Part shown: positions 23,698 through 32,433 of the stretch, piece by piece
How the letters are laid out: each line of letters begins with the position of its first letter
Position numbering within the stretch: position 1 is the first letter of the stretch
NCBI RefSeq assembly: GCF_004023625.1
Contig: NZ_ML137710.1
Coordinates: 111,914-175,913 of the forward strand
Origin: Streptomyces cavernae
Lineage (GTDB): Bacteria; Actinomycetota; Actinomycetes; Streptomycetales; Streptomycetaceae
DNA length: 64,000 bases
Direction of reading: 5' to 3'
Made by a program: the position numbers and the translations under genes
The notes under the pieces: model-generated
Database searches by the model: none
What the model was told of the DNA's origin: nothing
The model's input: the letters and a program-made list of their open reading frames with translations, nothing else

Positions 23698-24963
23698 ATG
23701 AGCGCTACCGTGCAGAGCATGGAGACCACGGCGACCTTCCCGAAGATCATCTCGGTGGACGACCACACGGTCGAGCCACCCAACGTCTGGCGGGACCGGC
23801 TCCCGTCGAAGTACCAGGACATCGGACCCCGGATCGTCCGGGCGCCGCTGAAGGAAATGACCTTTCTGGGCGGCAAGTTCGCCCCGATCATGGGCAGCCC
23901 GGGCGACGACGGCCCCATCGGCGACTGGTGGGTCTACGAGGACCTGCACCGCCCGCTGACCCGCCTCGACACCGCCGTCGGCTACGACCGCGACGAGATC
24001 AAGCTCGAGGTCATCACCTACGAGCAGATGCGGACGGGGTCCTTCAGCGTCCCGGACCGCCTGGCCGACATGGATGTCAATCATGTCCAGTCCGCACTCT
24101 GCTTCCCCACCTTCCCGCGCTTCTGCGGCCAGACCTTCACCGAGGCCAAGGACCGTGAGCTGGGGCTCCTCGGCGTCAGGGCCTACAACGACTGGATGGT
24201 GGAGGAGTGGTGCGGCCCCGAGGCCCGGGGGCGGCTGATACCGCTCACCCTCATACCGCTGTGGGACGCCGGGCTGGCGGCCGAGGAGGTACGGCGCAAC
24301 GCCGCGCGCGGGGTGCGGGCGGTCGCCTTCTCCGAGATCCCCCCGCACCTGGGGCTCCCCTCCATCCACACGGACGCCTGGGATCCGTTCCTCCAGGCCT
24401 GCGACGAGACCGGCACCGTCATCGCCATGCACATCGGCTCCAGCAGCAGGATGCCCTCGACCTCGCCGGACGCCCCGCCCGCCGTCGGCTCCACCATCAC
24501 CTTCGCCAACTGCTGCTTCTCGATGGTCGACTGGCTGATGAGCGGCAAGCTCGAGCGCTTCCCGAACCTGCGGATCATGTACGCCGAGGGGCAGATCGGG
24601 TGGATCCCGTACATCCTCGAACGCGCGGACGTGGTGTGGGAGGAGAACCGCGGCTGGGGCGGCGTCGCCGACAAGGTCCACCGGCCGCCGTCCGAGATCT
24701 TCGCCGAGCACATCTACGGCTGCTTCTTCGACGATGCCTTCGGCCTGAGGAACCTGGACGCCATCGGGGTCGGCAACGTCCTGTACGAGACCGACTACCC
24801 GCACTCGGACTCCACCTGGCCGAAGTCGCGTGAGGTCGGCGAGGCCCAGATGGGGCACCTGGACCCGGACGTCGTCGAGCGGATCGTGCGGGGCAACGCG
24901 ATCGAGCTGCTGGGGCTCACGGAGGACGGGCTGTGGGCCGGACCGGGCGGGGGTGCCGCTTGA
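23698..24963 (+). CDS. Metal-dependent amidohydrolase (amidohydrolase 2 / ACMSD-like family)
   Basis: 421 residues. This family of TIM-barrel hydrolases and decarboxylases shows IISVDDHTVEPPNVW at the N-terminus (D-x-H metal site), DMDVNHVQSALCFPTFPRF, VIAMHIGSSS (metal-binding His) and YETDYPHSDSTWP (catalytic Asp) near the C-terminus. In actinobacteria such genes sit with LLM oxidoreductases and SDRs in catabolic clusters, as here. The start is uncertain: ATG 23698 directly follows operator 6, and ATG 23719 precedes the conserved part; neither has a ribosome site, which suggests a leaderless mRNA. The stop overlaps the next start (TTGA). The reaction, hydrolysis or decarboxylation, is not determinable. 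Confidence 0.85.
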   Translation: MSATVQSMETTATFPKIISVDDHTVEPPNVWRDRLPSKYQDIGPRIVRAPLKEMTFLGGKFAPIMGSPGDDGPIGDWWVYEDLHRPLTRLDTAVGYDRDEIKLEVITYEQMRTGSFSVPDRLADMDVNHVQSALCFPTFPRFCGQTFTEAKDRELGLLGVRAYNDWMVEEWCGPEARGRLIPLTLIPLWDAGLAAEEVRRNAARGVRAVAFSEIPPHLGLPSIHTDAWDPFLQACDETGTVIAMHIGSSSRMPSTSPDAPPAVGSTITFANCCFSMVDWLMSGKLERFPNLRIMYAEGQIGWIPYILERADVVWEENRGWGGVADKVHRPPSEIFAEHIYGCFFDDAFGLRNLDAIGVGNVLYETDYPHSDSTWPKSREVGEAQMGHLDPDVVERIVRGNAIELLGLTEDGLWAGPGGGAA

Positions 24964-25913
24964 GCCCCCACCGGACGGACCCCGGACCGGCGCTGCGGTA
25001 CGGGATGCAGCTTCCCGTGCAGTCGCAGAGCACCCTCTACGCGGAGGGCTGGGAGGCGGACGGCGGGCCGGACGACCTCGTCGAGATAGCCCGGGCCGCC
25101 GATCACGCCGGGTTCGCGTACCTCGCGAGCTGCGATCACGTCGCGATTCCCCGGCGGCTGGCCCCGGCCATGGGCACCGTCTGGTACGACCCGGTGGCCA
25201 CGCTGTCCTTCCTCGCGGGGGTGACCGAGCGCGTACGGCTGCTCAGCCATGTCGCCGTCGTCGGCCTGCGGCACCCCCTGCTGACCGCCAAGCAGTACGC
25301 GACCCTCGACCACCTGGCGGGCGGGCGGCTCATCCTGGGGGTCGGTGCCGGGCACGTGCCGGAGGAGTTCGAGGCGCTGGGGGTGGACTTCGAGCGCCGC
25401 GGGGCCGTGCTCGACGAGTCCATGGAAGCACTGCGGGCGGCGCTCGGGCCGGAGGAGTTCCCCGAGCACCATGGCAAGCTCTACGACTTCGAGGGGCTCG
25501 GGCAGCGGCCCCGGCCCGCCCAGCGGACCATCCCCCTCTGGGTCGGCGGCTCCTCGCCCGCGGCCGTACGCCGGGCCGCGCTCAAGGGTGACGGCTGGCT
25601 GCCGCAGGGTGACCCGCGTGACCGGCTGCCCGCGCAGATCGCCCGGATCGGGGAGCTTCGGGAGCGCGCGGGTGTCGAGGGCCCCTTCACCGTCGGGGCC
25701 ATCGCCGAACCGCTCTACGTGGGCGAGCCGGCCTGGGACGTCGGCCGGCGCACGCTCACCGGTGCTCCGGAAGCGCTCGCGGAGTCGCTGCGGGCGTACC
25801 GGGCGATGGGCGTGCACCAGATCCAGGTGCGGTTCCGCAGTCGGAGCCGGGCCGAACTCATCGACCAGATCACCGTTTTCGGGGCGGAGGTCGCGCCCCT
25901 CCTGAACGCCTGA
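24960..25913 (+). CDS. LLM-class (luciferase-like) flavin/F420-dependent oxidoreductase
   Basis: 317 residues of the luciferase-like TIM-barrel family, which uses FMNH2 or F420. Family segments include YLASCDHVAIP, VRLLSHVAVVGLRHPLLTAKQYATLDHLAGGRLILGVGAG and PLWVGGSSPAAVRRAALKGDGWLP. The TTG start at 24960 overlaps the previous stop (TTGA), so translation is coupled; an ATG at 25005 is the alternative. Second gene of the amidohydrolase-LLM-SDR operon under operator 6. Whether it uses F420 or FMN cannot be told with confidence. Confidence 0.85.
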   Translation: MSPHRTDPGPALRYGMQLPVQSQSTLYAEGWEADGGPDDLVEIARAADHAGFAYLASCDHVAIPRRLAPAMGTVWYDPVATLSFLAGVTERVRLLSHVAVVGLRHPLLTAKQYATLDHLAGGRLILGVGAGHVPEEFEALGVDFERRGAVLDESMEALRAALGPEEFPEHHGKLYDFEGLGQRPRPAQRTIPLWVGGSSPAAVRRAALKGDGWLPQGDPRDRLPAQIARIGELRERAGVEGPFTVGAIAEPLYVGEPAWDVGRRTLTGAPEALAESLRAYRAMGVHQIQVRFRSRSRAELIDQITVFGAEVAPLLNA

Positions 25914-25923
25914 GGAGACTTCA

Positions 25924-26703
25924 ATGGGCAAGCTCGACGGGCGCGTCGTCATCGTCACCGGGGCGGCGCGCGGGCAGGGCGAGCAGGAGGCGCGGCTGTT
26001 CGTGGCGGAAGGCGCCCGGGTCGTCGTCGCCGATGTGATCGACGACCAGGGTGAGGCGCTCGCCAAGGAGTTGGGGGCGCTGTACGTGCACCTCGACGTG
26101 AGCCGTGAGGAGGACTGGCGCTCCGCGGTGGCCGCGACGAAGGACGCGTACGGCCGTGTCGACGGGCTGGTCAACAACGCGGGGATCCTGCGCTTCAACT
26201 CCCTCGTCGACACACCGCTCGACGAGTTCCAGCGGATCCTCCAGGTCAACCAGGTCGGGGTGTTCCTCGGGATCAAGACCGTGGCTCCCGAGATCGCGGC
26301 GGCCGGCGGCGGGACGATCGTGAACACCGCCTCCTACACCGGGCTCACGGGGATGGCGTACGTGGGCGCGTACAGCGCGAGCAAGCACGCGATCATCGGG
26401 CTCACCCGGGTGGCCGCGCTGGAGCTGGCCGCGCGGAACATCCGTGTGAACGCGGTCTGCCCGGGGGCGATCGACACGGCCATGAGCAACCCGGCCCTGC
26501 TGGACCCGGAGGCCGACTCCGAGAAGGCCGCGCGGGGGATCGACGCCCTGTACCGCAAGGTGGTGCCGCTCGGCCGGATCGGGAAGCCGGAGGAGGTGGC
26601 GCGGCTGGTGCTGTTCCTGACCTCGCAGGAGGACTCCGCCTACATCACGGGACAGCCGTTCGTGATCGACGGCGGCTGGCTGGCCGGGGTCAGCATTATC
26701 TGA
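25924..26703 (+). CDS. Short-chain dehydrogenase/reductase (classical SDR)
   Basis: 259 residues. It has the NAD(P)-binding T-G-A-A-R-G-Q-G, the N-N-A-G motif, catalytic Ser in NTASYTGLTG and Y-S-A-S-K, and the C-terminal AYITGQPFVIDGGW. The glycine motif reads TGAARGQG, frequent in actinobacterial SDRs of the mycofactocin type or similar, so a tightly bound NAD is possible (inference). GGAG precedes the ATG at normal distance, and it follows the LLM gene by ten bases. Its stop codon lies inside operator 7. Probably oxidises a hydroxyl of the pathway intermediate. Confidence 0.9.
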   Translation: MGKLDGRVVIVTGAARGQGEQEARLFVAEGARVVVADVIDDQGEALAKELGALYVHLDVSREEDWRSAVAATKDAYGRVDGLVNNAGILRFNSLVDTPLDEFQRILQVNQVGVFLGIKTVAPEIAAAGGGTIVNTASYTGLTGMAYVGAYSASKHAIIGLTRVAALELAARNIRVNAVCPGAIDTAMSNPALLDPEADSEKAARGIDALYRKVVPLGRIGKPEEVARLVLFLTSQEDSAYITGQPFVIDGGWLAGVSII

Positions 26704-26714
26704 CTCAGTGTCAG
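26700..26714. promoter_or_regulatory. Proposed regulon operator 7 (degenerate)
   Basis: CTGACT-CAG-TGTCAG, 10 of 12 arm bases. It overlaps the SDR stop codon and lies 148 bp before the next start. It pairs with operator 8, 62 bp downstream. Confidence 0.45.
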
Positions 26715-26761
26715 CTATTGACGGTGCATGCCCGTGGTGCAACAGTCGGCCGCAGATGAAT

Positions 26762-26776
26762 CTGACGATGTGTCAG
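26762..26776. promoter_or_regulatory. Proposed regulon operator 8
   Basis: CTGACG-ATG-TGTCAG, 11 of 12 arm bases with outer T and A matching the extended palindrome. It lies 72 bp before the TTG of the second LLM gene. Confidence 0.65.
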
Positions 26777-26847
26777 AAACCTCGGGCGGGCGCTGGAGCG
26801 GCCGCTGCGGACGGTCGGACGAAGACTCTCGGGGACGGTGAACCTCC

Positions 26848-27966
26848 TTGGAATTCGGGCTCTTTGTACAGGGATACGTCGGCAAGCGGGCCGAGACCGA
26901 CCCGCTCGCGGAGCACAAGGCGCTGATGGAGGAGACCGAGTACGTCATCCAGGCGGACAAGTCCGGCTTCAAGTACGCCTGGGCCTCCGAGCACCACTTC
27001 CTGGAGGAGTACTCCCACCTCTCCGCCAACGACGTCTTCCTCGGATACCTGGCACACGCGACCGAGCGGATCCACCTCGGCTCCGGGATCTTCAACCCGC
27101 TCGCCCAGGTCAACCACCCGGTCAAGGTCGCCGAGAAGGTCACCATGCTCGACCACCTCAGCGAGGGCCGCTTCGAGTTCGGCAGCGGCCGCGGCGCGGG
27201 CAGCCACGAGATCCTCGGCTTCCTCCCCGGCATCACCGACATGAACTTCACGAAGGAGATCTGGGAGGAGACCATCGCGGAGTTCCCCAAGATGTGGCTC
27301 CAGGACGAGTACCAGGGCTTCCAGGGCAAGCACTGGTCGCTCCCGCCGCGCAAGGTGCTCCCCAAGCCGTACGGGAAGTCCCACCCGGCGATGTGGTACG
27401 CGGCCGGCTCCCCGCCCTCGTACGCGATGGCCGCGCGCAAGGGACTCGGGGTGCTCGGGTTTAGTGTGCAGAAGGTCTCCGACATGGAATGGGTGCTGGA
27501 GCAGTACAAGACCGCGATCGTCGACGCCGAGCCCATCGGGGACTTCGTCAACGACAACGTGATGGTGACCTCGACCGCCATCTGCGCGCCGACGCACGCG
27601 GAGGCGGTCCGGATCGCCGTCGGCGGCGGGCTGCACTACCTGGCGTCGCTGCTCTTCCGTTACCACGACACCTTCCCGCGCCCCGAGGGCTTCCCCGTCT
27701 GGCCCGAGACGCTCCCCGAGTACTCCGAGGAGATCATCGAACTCATGATCGCCGAGGAGCTGCTGATCTGCGGCGACCCGGACGAGGTGCTCACCCAGTG
27801 CAAGCGCTGGGAGCAGGCGGGCGCCGACCAGCTGAGCTTCGGCCTGCCGGTCGGGATCTCCCGGGAGGACACGCTCCAGACGATCCGGCTGGTCGGCGAG
27901 CACGTCATCCCGAAGATCGACACCGACCCGGTGCACCGTACGACCCGTTTCCGCCAGGCCGCCTGA
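26848..27966 (+). CDS. LLM-class flavin-dependent oxidoreductase (bacterial luciferase family)
   Basis: 372 residues. The family is evident from FKYAWASEHHFLEEYSHLS, RIHLGSGIFNPLAQVNHPVK, AEKVTMLDHLSEGRFEFGSG and the C-terminal AGADQLSFGLPVG. The H-H after E is typical of FMN-type luciferase-like monooxygenases, so this may be the oxygenase partner of the F420-type members. TTG 26848 is the only sensible start, with GGGGACGG nine bases upstream. It opens a second catabolic operon (LLM, amidohydrolase, ALDH) under operators 7 and 8. Substrate unknown. Confidence 0.87.
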   Translation: MEFGLFVQGYVGKRAETDPLAEHKALMEETEYVIQADKSGFKYAWASEHHFLEEYSHLSANDVFLGYLAHATERIHLGSGIFNPLAQVNHPVKVAEKVTMLDHLSEGRFEFGSGRGAGSHEILGFLPGITDMNFTKEIWEETIAEFPKMWLQDEYQGFQGKHWSLPPRKVLPKPYGKSHPAMWYAAGSPPSYAMAARKGLGVLGFSVQKVSDMEWVLEQYKTAIVDAEPIGDFVNDNVMVTSTAICAPTHAEAVRIAVGGGLHYLASLLFRYHDTFPRPEGFPVWPETLPEYSEEIIELMIAEELLICGDPDEVLTQCKRWEQAGADQLSFGLPVGISREDTLQTIRLVGEHVIPKIDTDPVHRTTRFRQAA

Positions 27967-27995
27967 GCCTGCTTCCAGACAGGGGGTACGCCGCC

Positions 27996-29726
27996 ATGCT
28001 CGACCATCTGATCAAGGGCGCGACCGTCGTGGACGGCACCGGCGCGCCCGCCTTCACCGCCGACGTGGGGATACGCGACGGCCGGATCGCCGCCGTCGGG
28101 AAGATCACCGAGGAGGCCCGGACCACCGAGGACGCGGCCGGACTCGTCCTCGCCCCCGGCTTCGTCGACCCGCACACCCACTACGACGCCCAGCTGTTCT
28201 GGGACCCGTACGCGACCCCGTCGCTGAACCACGGCGTGACGACGGTCGCCGGCGGCAACTGCGGCTTCACGCTGGCGCCGCTCAACCCGGAGCGGCCCGA
28301 GGACGCCGACTACACCCGGCGGATGATGTCCAAGGTGGAGGGGATGTCCCTGGTCGCCCTGGAGGAGGGCGCGCCCTGGAACTGGCACTCCTTCGGCGAC
28401 TACCTCGACGCCCTGGAGGGCCGGATCGCCGTCAACGCCGGCTTCATGGTGGGGCACTGCGCGCTGCGCCGCCACGTCATGGGACCGGACGCGGTCGGCG
28501 GGCAGCCCACTCCGGAGCAACTCGACGCGATGGTACGGCTGTTGCGCGAGTCGATGGACGCGGGCGCCTGGGGTCTGTCCACCACCCAGTCGACCTCGCA
28601 CTCCGACGGCGACGGCAAACCGGTCGCCTCCCGGCACGCCGGGCCCGCCGAACTCATCGCTCTCTCCCGGGCCGTCGGCGAACACGAGGGAACCCAGATC
28701 GAAGCCATCGTGGCCGGCTGCCTCGACCAGTTCAGCGACGACGAGATCGACCTCTTCGTCGAGATGACCGCGGCGGCCGGCCGGCCCCTGAACTGGAACG
28801 TCCTGACGATCGACGCCGCGGTCCCCGAACGCGTGCCCCGCCAGCTCACCGCAAGTGAACGCGCCCGCAAGGCCGGTGGCCGGATCGTCGCCCTCACCAT
28901 GCCGATCCTCACCCCCATGAACATGTCGCTGGGCACCTTCTGCGCGCTCAACCTCATCCCCGGCTGGGGGCCGATCCTGGCCCTGCCGGTGCCCGAGCGG
29001 ATCGCGAAACTCCGCGACCCCGCGGTACGCGCCGAGATGCTGCGACGCGCCGACTCCAAGGAGGCGGGAGTCTTCCGGCGCCTGGCGGACTTCGGACGGT
29101 ACGTCATCGGCGACACCTACAGCGCGGCCAACGAGGGCCTGACCGGACGGGTGGTGAAGGACATCGCCGCCGAACGCGGCCAGGACCCCTTCGCATGCCT
29201 GGTGGAGATCTGCGCGGCGGACGACCTGCGCACCGTGCTGTGGCCGATGCCCCCAGACAACGACCCCGACTCCTGGGCCCTGCGGGCCGAGACCTGGCGG
29301 CACGAGGACGTCATGCTCGGCGGCTCGGACGCCGGCGCCCATCTCGACCGGATGTGCGGGGCCCCCTACACGACCCGCTTCCTCGGGGACTGTCTGCGTG
29401 GGCGGAAGCTGGTTCCGCTGGAGCAGGCGGTGAAGATGCTCACCGACGACCCCGCCCGGCTGTTCGGTCTGCGCGACCGCGGACACGTGCAGGAGGGCTT
29501 TCATGCGGACCTCGTCCTCTTCGACCCGGAGCGGATCGACGCCGGAAAGGCCACCCTGGTGCACGACCTGCCGGGAGACAGCCCACGGCTGGACTCCAAG
29601 GCCATCGGCGTACGGGCCGTGTGGGTCAACGGCGTCGAGGCGATCCGGGACGACGTGGTGACCGGCGCCGTACCGGGCCGCGTGCTGCGCTCCGGACGGG
29701 ACACGCGCACGGTGAGCACGAGGTGA
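27996..29726 (+). CDS. D-aminoacylase-like amidohydrolase
   Basis: 576 residues. Amidohydrolase-superfamily enzyme of the N-acyl-D-amino-acid deacylase subgroup. A small beta domain starts HLIKGATVVDGTGAPAFTADVGI, then the metal motif DPHTHYDAQLFWDP, a central barrel, and LGGSDAGAHLDRMCGAPY with the catalytic Asp. The C-terminal beta part ends LVLFDPERIDAGKATLVHD. In catabolic clusters such proteins are often of unknown substrate, and a true D-aminoacylase role is doubtful here. ATG 27996 has a GGGGG upstream. The stop overlaps the ALDH start (GTGA). Confidence 0.85.
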   Translation: MLDHLIKGATVVDGTGAPAFTADVGIRDGRIAAVGKITEEARTTEDAAGLVLAPGFVDPHTHYDAQLFWDPYATPSLNHGVTTVAGGNCGFTLAPLNPERPEDADYTRRMMSKVEGMSLVALEEGAPWNWHSFGDYLDALEGRIAVNAGFMVGHCALRRHVMGPDAVGGQPTPEQLDAMVRLLRESMDAGAWGLSTTQSTSHSDGDGKPVASRHAGPAELIALSRAVGEHEGTQIEAIVAGCLDQFSDDEIDLFVEMTAAAGRPLNWNVLTIDAAVPERVPRQLTASERARKAGGRIVALTMPILTPMNMSLGTFCALNLIPGWGPILALPVPERIAKLRDPAVRAEMLRRADSKEAGVFRRLADFGRYVIGDTYSAANEGLTGRVVKDIAAERGQDPFACLVEICAADDLRTVLWPMPPDNDPDSWALRAETWRHEDVMLGGSDAGAHLDRMCGAPYTTRFLGDCLRGRKLVPLEQAVKMLTDDPARLFGLRDRGHVQEGFHADLVLFDPERIDAGKATLVHDLPGDSPRLDSKAIGVRAVWVNGVEAIRDDVVTGAVPGRVLRSGRDTRTVSTR

Positions 29727-31207
29727 GTCCCGTGGCGCCCGGACGCGGCGACGGCCGCCCCGAGGGGCAGCGGCTGTTCATCGGGGGCTCGTGGACCGAG
29801 CCCGACGGCGGGCACTACGAGGTGATCGACCCGGCGAGCGAGGCCGTCGTCGGGTGGGCACCGGAGGCCTCGCGGGAGCAGGTGCACGCCGCCGCGGCGG
29901 CGGCCCGCGAGGCCTTCGGCCCGTGGTCGCGGACCCCGCCCGAGGAGCGGGCCGCCGTCCTCGCCCGCGCGGCCGACATCATCCAGCGGAACCTGGTTCC
30001 CTACGCCGAACTCGCCCAGGCCGAGACCGGGGCGACCACCGGGACGGCACGCGGCATGCAGGTCGGCGTCGGCGCGGCCCGGTTCCGCCGGTACGCGCGC
30101 GTGGAACCCGTCGAGCAGCCGCTGCCGCCGCAGATCAACGAGGCCGGGCCGTTCGGCGCGGCCGCCGTGATGGGCGCCCTGGCGGTCCGCCGGCCGGTCG
30201 GCGTGGTCACCTGTATCACCTCGTACAACAACCCCTGGGCGAACCCGGCCGGCAAGGTCGCACCGGCGCTGGCGATGGGCAACACGGTGGTGGTGAAACC
30301 CGCCCCCCAGAACCCGCTCTCCGTCTACAGCATGGCGGAGGCGCTTCAGGAGGCGGGCGCACCGCCCGGAGTGGTGAACGTGGTGAGCGGTTCACGCCCG
30401 GAGGCCGGCGAGGCGGCGGTGGACTCGCCCGACGTCGACATGGTCAGCTTCACCGGCTCCACGGCCGTGGGGCAGCGCATCGCCGAGGTGTGCGGCCGGG
30501 GCATGAAACGGCAGTTGATGGAACTGGGCGGCAAGGGGGCGGCGGTCGTCTTCGACGACGCCGACCTCGCGTCCGCCGTACGCGGCATCGGCACCACGTT
30601 CTCCTTCTACAGCGGGCAGATCTGCACGGCGCCGACCAGGGTGATCGCGCAGCGCGGGGTGTACGAGCGGCTGGTCGAGCAACTGGCGGCTTACGCCGGA
30701 TACTTGAAGATCGGCGACCCGCGCGAGCCGGGCACGGTGGTGGGTCCGGTGATCTCCGCGGCGCACCGCGACCGGGTGGAGTCGTACGTCGAACTCGGCC
30801 GCAAGGAAGGCGCGCACGTGGTCACGGGCGGCGAACGGCCGCCGTACGAACGCGGGTTCTACGTCGCCCCTACGCTCCTCGCCGAGTGCACCGCCGATAT
30901 GCGGGTGGTCCGCGAGGAGATCTTCGGCCCGGTCGTGGTGGTGCTCCCGTTCTCCGACGAGGAGGAGGCCGTGCAACTCGCCAACGACAGCGACTACGGC
31001 CTGATCGACTACGTCTGGTCCGGCGACGTGGCCCGCGCCTTCCGTGTCGCGGGCCGGCTGCGCGCCGGCGGGGTGGGAGTCAACACCGTCGGCCGCAACA
31101 TGGAGGCGCCCTTCGGGGGCTTCAAGAAGAGCGGGGTGGGGCGGGACGTGGGCTCGTACGCCCTGCACGCGTACAGCGAACTCCAGTCGATCGTCTGGCC
31201 CGGCTGA
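29723..31207 (+). CDS. Aldehyde dehydrogenase family protein
   Basis: 494 residues, standard ALDH length. Motifs: PVGVVTCITSYNNPWANPAG, the NAD-site FTGSTAVGQRIAEVCG, general base Glu in MELGGKGAAV, and the nucleophile Cys in YSGQICTAPTRV, then EEIFGPVVVVLPF. It would oxidise an aldehyde to an acid with NAD(P). The GTG start overlaps the upstream stop by four bases. It ends the operon begun at 26848. The residues around Cys (Q-I-C-T) fit benzaldehyde/vanillin-type ALDHs somewhat better than fatty-aldehyde ones, a weak hint only. Confidence 0.92.
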   Translation: MSPVAPGRGDGRPEGQRLFIGGSWTEPDGGHYEVIDPASEAVVGWAPEASREQVHAAAAAAREAFGPWSRTPPEERAAVLARAADIIQRNLVPYAELAQAETGATTGTARGMQVGVGAARFRRYARVEPVEQPLPPQINEAGPFGAAAVMGALAVRRPVGVVTCITSYNNPWANPAGKVAPALAMGNTVVVKPAPQNPLSVYSMAEALQEAGAPPGVVNVVSGSRPEAGEAAVDSPDVDMVSFTGSTAVGQRIAEVCGRGMKRQLMELGGKGAAVVFDDADLASAVRGIGTTFSFYSGQICTAPTRVIAQRGVYERLVEQLAAYAGYLKIGDPREPGTVVGPVISAAHRDRVESYVELGRKEGAHVVTGGERPPYERGFYVAPTLLAECTADMRVVREEIFGPVVVVLPFSDEEEAVQLANDSDYGLIDYVWSGDVARAFRVAGRLRAGGVGVNTVGRNMEAPFGGFKKSGVGRDVGSYALHAYSELQSIVWPG

Positions 31208-31428
31208 CGGGGGACCCCGGATCACCGGACCGCCGCCCGGCCCCGAGGGCTCCGTGAGGCCCGGGCCCGGCTGGTGGTCGGGCGCCGGTGCTTGTCGGAT
31301 CGGTTGCTTGTCGGGTTCGGGGGCTCCGTCTGGGTGGGCTGGGCTGTTGGGCGGGTCCAGGGGCTCCGTCTGGGGCGGGGCCCGGCTGTTGGTCGGGCCC
31401 GGGTGCTTGTCGGTTCTTTGTGGCTCCG
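31208..31428. repeat. Degenerate G/C-rich direct repeats downstream of ALDH
   Basis: Imperfect copies of GGGGCTCCGTCTGG and of GGTGCTTGTCGG recur several times between the convergent ALDH and terpene synthase genes. No gene is seen here. Confidence 0.6.
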
Positions 31429-32433
31429 TCAGGTTCGGCTGCGAGTCAGGTCCTCCACGTGGGCGAGTGCCGAACCGGGCCGGCTGTACTCGGCGCGGTA
31501 GCGCGGTGTGACGTTGCCCCAGGCGTCGTAGCCACGCAGGCTCGCCTTGAGGGCGTCCACGTAGGCGGTGACGCTGCGGCGGTGCTCGGCAGGGCCGAGG
31601 GCGTCCACGATGCGTGGTATTTCGCGCTCCAGTTCGGCGAAACGGGCCAGCAGCCGTTCTCCCTCAGCACGGACGTGCGCCACCGCGGCGTCGGTGGGCA
31701 GCCGCCGGGTGCGGCCGGCGGCTTGGATGAAGTTGTTGGTCTCGCCGAGGGCCGACTCCTTCTCGAACGAGTGCAGGTCGTTGCTCATGGCCAGCACGTC
31801 ACAGATGATCTGGCGCATCACCTGGAGGTGAGGGTGGGCCAGGGCCTCCTCCGGCACCTCGAAGTGACCGAACCGCTCGCACAGGTCGGTGGAGGTCTGG
31901 GCGCCCACGCTGTAGCGGCGCCCAGCCAGATACGTGTCCCATTGGTGCGCTGTACCGAGGTGCCGGTCGACGGCCTCGGAGACGTACCCGTAGAAGTAGT
32001 CGCGCCAGTTCCGTCCGAAGCGCTCACGCCACAGCGGGGACATTCCCTCCGTCGCCCGGCGCCAGAGATCGGAGAAAGCGGTGACGATCGGCACGTGTAA
32101 ACGCCGGTGTGCGATCCCGCGGGTGACCTCCACCAAATCCCCTATGACGCGCCTGACCTCGGCGACCGACCTTCCCAACTCGGCGTCGAACTGGTCGTCG
32201 AAGAAGTAGTAGAAGGTCATGAAGTCCACCGCCAGCTCGATGTCCTCGCCGGCGGCGTACGGCCAGTAGAAACCGGCCTGCTCCGGCAGCAGCAGCGCCT
32301 CCCAGTAGGCCGCGGCCGCGTCGCCGGTCACCATCCCCGTCTCGCGGGCCCAGACCGGTCCGTGCTGCCGGGCCCTTTCCAGATCGGGGCTGACACGGTG
32401 GGGAAACGGAATGTTGAGCCTGGAGTTCGCCAT
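31429..32433 (-). CDS. Class I terpene synthase (probable sesquiterpene cyclase)
   Basis: 334 residues, the size of single-domain bacterial sesquiterpene synthases. The Mg-binding aspartate motif is DDQFD at residues 79-83, and the second metal motif is N-D-L-H-S-F-E-K-E at 218-226 (N218, S222, E226). The C-terminal R-Y pair lies in TPRYRAEY. It ionises an isoprenyl diphosphate, most likely farnesyl diphosphate, and cyclises it. The product cannot be predicted. There is no P450 or other tailoring gene next to it and no regulon operator upstream, so it looks like an orphan terpene gene. The ribosome site upstream is A/G-rich (AAAAAGAGGAAAAGGAC as read on the coding strand). Confidence 0.88.
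   Translation of the reverse strand: MANSRLNIPFPHRVSPDLERARQHGPVWARETGMVTGDAAAAYWEALLLPEQAGFYWPYAAGEDIELAVDFMTFYYFFDDQFDAELGRSVAEVRRVIGDLVEVTRGIAHRRLHVPIVTAFSDLWRRATEGMSPLWRERFGRNWRDYFYGYVSEAVDRHLGTAHQWDTYLAGRRYSVGAQTSTDLCERFGHFEVPEEALAHPHLQVMRQIICDVLAMSNDLHSFEKESALGETNNFIQAAGRTRRLPTDAAVAHVRAEGERLLARFAELEREIPRIVDALGPAEHRRSVTAYVDALKASLRGYDAWGNVTPRYRAEYSRPGSALAHVEDLTRSRT

Noticed and set aside
24795..26327. 510-residue minus-strand ORF opposite the LLM and SDR genes
   Set aside because: Antisense shadow; the plus strand encodes three overlapping or closely spaced genes with clear motifs.
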